A stretch of 7,322 bases of DNA, from contig JAFPVN010000022.1 of NCBI GenBank assembly GCA_017395275.1, forward strand, positions 1 to 7,322, read 5' to 3'. The notes under the pieces are model-generated. The model was given only the letters and a program-made list of their open reading frames with translations, made no database searches and was not told where the DNA came from. Shown here one piece after another: positions 5,795 to 7,322 of this stretch (positions are counted from its first letter, which is position 1; each line of letters opens with the position of its first letter). The position numbers and the translations under genes are program-made. This stretch comes from Candidatus Methanomethylophilaceae archaeon. Its GTDB lineage: Archaea > Thermoplasmatota > Thermoplasmata > Methanomassiliicoccales > Methanomethylophilaceae.

Positions 5795-7322
5795 TCACCT
5801 GAGCCTGATGGTCTCGAGGTTCATCGGGGCCTTGGTGTCGATCCTGTACTTCTGGTAGATGGACGACGCCAGGTCCGTGCACTTCCTCTCCTCGCCGTGC
5901 CCGATGATGATCTTGGACGGCCTGGGCTCAAGGGACGATATGAAGCGCATGAGCTGCTTCCTGTCCGAGTGTCCGGAGAATCCGTCGACGGTCTCGACGT
6001 TGATCTTGACGGGCAGGGTGAGCTCCCTTCCCTTGTCGCGGAGGGTGACCTCCTCGAGTCCCCTCTGGACCTTCCTTCCCATGGATCCCTCGGACTGGTA
6101 ACCGACGAACAGCAGCCAGTTGGCCTCGCAGTCCACCCACTCCTTGAAGTACTCCATTACGGGGCCTCCGGTCATCATACCGCTTGTGGCGAGCACGATG
6201 CAGGGCTCGGGCGAGTGGCAGATCTCCTCCCTCATGGCGGCGGTCTCCACGCGCTTGAATATGGGCGAGAGGAACGGGTTCTCGTTCTGCTGGAAGATCT
6301 GAGTCTTCAGCGAAGTGTTGAGGAACTCGGGGTACGCGGTGTGGATTGCGGTGGCCTCCCAGATCATACCGTCGAGGTAGACGTTCATCTTGGGCAGACG
6401 TCCGTTGCGCATCATCTCCTCGATGACCAGCATGACCTCCTGCGACCTTCCTACCGCGAAGACGGGGATCAGGACCTTGCCCCCTCCCTCGGTGGCCCTC
6501 TGGAGGAGGTCGTGTAGCTCCTTGGATGCGTCCGTACGGCTGGCCTGCATGTCGTTGCGCCCTCCGTAGGTGGACTCCAACACAAGGGACTCCAGCCTGA
6601 TGAAGCGCGTGTTGGCGGGGTTGAACAGCCAGGTCTTCTCGTACTTGGTGTCCCCGGAGAAGGCGACGTTGTGGAACCCGTTTCCGATGTTGAAGTGGGC
6701 CATAGACGATCCGAGGATGTGACCGGCGTTGTAGAGCGTGAGGCGCACGTCGGGCGCGATGTCGGTGGTCTTCTCGTACTGCAGCGGTATCACGTGCAGC
6801 ACCTCCTTCCTCACGTCGGAGGAATCGTAAGGGGGCCTCTTGGCCTCGGCGTTGGCCAGCTTGATGAAGTCCAGCTGCATCAGCGCCATGATGTCCCTGG
6901 TGGGGGCGGTGCAGTAGACGGGACCGTCGTACCCGAATTTGAACAGGACGGGGAGCAGTCCGCAGTGGTCCATGTGGGCGTGGGTGATGACCACGGCATC
7001 GATGTCCGTGAGCGGCATGAGCTCGGGGGCGTTGAAGTAGGGGGTGTTGTCGTTGGTGGGGTCCACTCCGCAGTCGATGAGGATCTTGCTGTCCCTGGTC
7101 ATAAGCAGGGATGCGGACCTCCCGACCTGCCTGAACCCTCCGAGGGTGGTGACCCTGACGAAGGGCTCGAAGTTCTCCCTCATGGGGCGTGCGATCCTCT
7201 TGGCGACCCTCTTCAAGACGGCCTGCCTCTCCTCGCGGCTGTACCTCAGGTATCCCCTGACGTCGGAGATGGTCTTGGACCTGATCGGGGGAGCGCGGAC
7301 CGGCTGGATGTTCCACCCGGTC
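5795..7322 (-). CDS. fttA: aCPSF1/FttA, archaeal KH and beta-CASP ribonuclease and transcription termination factor (5' partial)
   Basis: The frame is open to the window edge (first full codon ends at 7321), giving 508 C-terminal residues. Family members are usually about 630-640 long, so the N-terminal KH domains are mostly missing. Seen: the linker after the KH region, TGWNIQPVRAPPI (1-13 of the visible part). The metallo-beta-lactamase core follows, with metal ligands in HAHMDH (114-119), His201 in AGHILGS and Asp224 in SGDT. The beta-CASP motifs are LESTYGG (248-254), GFSGHSD with His451, and IIGHGEE with His475. In archaea this dimeric endo/5'-3' exonuclease cuts nascent RNA at U-rich 3' ends and terminates transcription together with the RNA polymerase. 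All key residues are present, so it should be active. The TTG at 7216 is an internal Leu codon, not the start. Third positions are strongly G/C-biased, as in the AlbA_2 gene and unlike the plus-strand genes. Confidence 0.95.
   Translation of the reverse strand, partial: TGWNIQPVRAPPIRSKTISDVRGYLRYSREERQAVLKRVAKRIARPMRENFEPFVRVTTLGGFRQVGRSASLLMTRDSKILIDCGVDPTNDNTPYFNAPELMPLTDIDAVVITHAHMDHCGLLPVLFKFGYDGPVYCTAPTRDIMALMQLDFIKLANAEAKRPPYDSSDVRKEVLHVIPLQYEKTTDIAPDVRLTLYNAGHILGSSMAHFNIGNGFHNVAFSGDTKYEKTWLFNPANTRFIRLESLVLESTYGGRNDMQASRTDASKELHDLLQRATEGGGKVLIPVFAVGRSQEVMLVIEEMMRNGRLPKMNVYLDGMIWEATAIHTAYPEFLNTSLKTQIFQQNENPFLSPIFKRVETAAMREEICHSPEPCIVLATSGMMTGGPVMEYFKEWVDCEANWLLFVGYQSEGSMGRKVQRGLEEVTLRDKGRELTLPVKINVETVDGFSGHSDRKQLMRFISSLEPRPSKIIIGHGEERKCTDLASSIYQKYRIDTKAPMNLETIRLR

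Noticed and set aside
5897..6517. 206-codon plus-strand frame opposite aCPSF1
   Set aside because: Val/Leu/Gly/Glu/Asp-rich antisense shadow of a conserved enzyme; no start signals.
5928..7316. 462-codon minus-strand frame over the aCPSF1 gene
   Set aside because: Arg/His/Gly/Pro-rich product with no motif. It is a by-product of the G/C-rich codon pattern of the true frame, which carries all metallo-beta-lactamase and beta-CASP motifs.

Overview
This is archaeal chromosome. The best guess is a member of the Thermoplasmatota, possibly a Methanomassiliicoccales-type methanogen. The main evidence is the incomplete minus-strand gene at the right edge. It encodes aCPSF1/FttA, a beta-CASP ribonuclease with KH domains that is universal in archaea and acts as a transcription termination factor. 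TATA-like boxes, GGTGA-type ribosome binding sites and the use of TGA at all seven visible stop codons fit this. The order-level assignment is inference.

Left part (1-3388, plus strand): a FecCD/BtuC-family ABC importer for iron-siderophore, haem or cobalamin-type substrates. It holds the C-terminal end of a substrate-binding protein, two non-identical FecCD permeases and one cytoplasmic ATPase. A short hairpin with a T-run and a TATA-like box separates the binding-protein gene from the first permease. The permease and ATPase genes are tightly packed and probably translationally coupled. The ATPase has Tyr in place of the Q-loop Gln.

Middle part (3370-5794): two divergent genes flank a 169-base AT-rich intergenic region with 9-bp tandem repeats and two perfect dyads. 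The left gene (minus) encodes about six membrane helices followed by an AlbA_2/Schlafen-type domain with an E-x4-E pair. The right gene (plus) is a Rpn/transposase-like PD-(D/E)XK family protein whose presumed catalytic core looks eroded. This is the most accessory-looking part of the window and the best place to look for an undescribed system. A membrane-tethered nucleic-acid enzyme would sit beside a nuclease-fold protein under a shared control region, but a functional link between them is only inferred.

Right part (5795-7322, minus): the aCPSF1/FttA gene, complete at its C-terminus and running off the window at its N-terminal KH region. Its stop codon abuts the stop of the PD-(D/E)XK gene with no spacer. 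The two minus-strand genes look clearly richer in G/C at third codon positions than the plus-strand genes.
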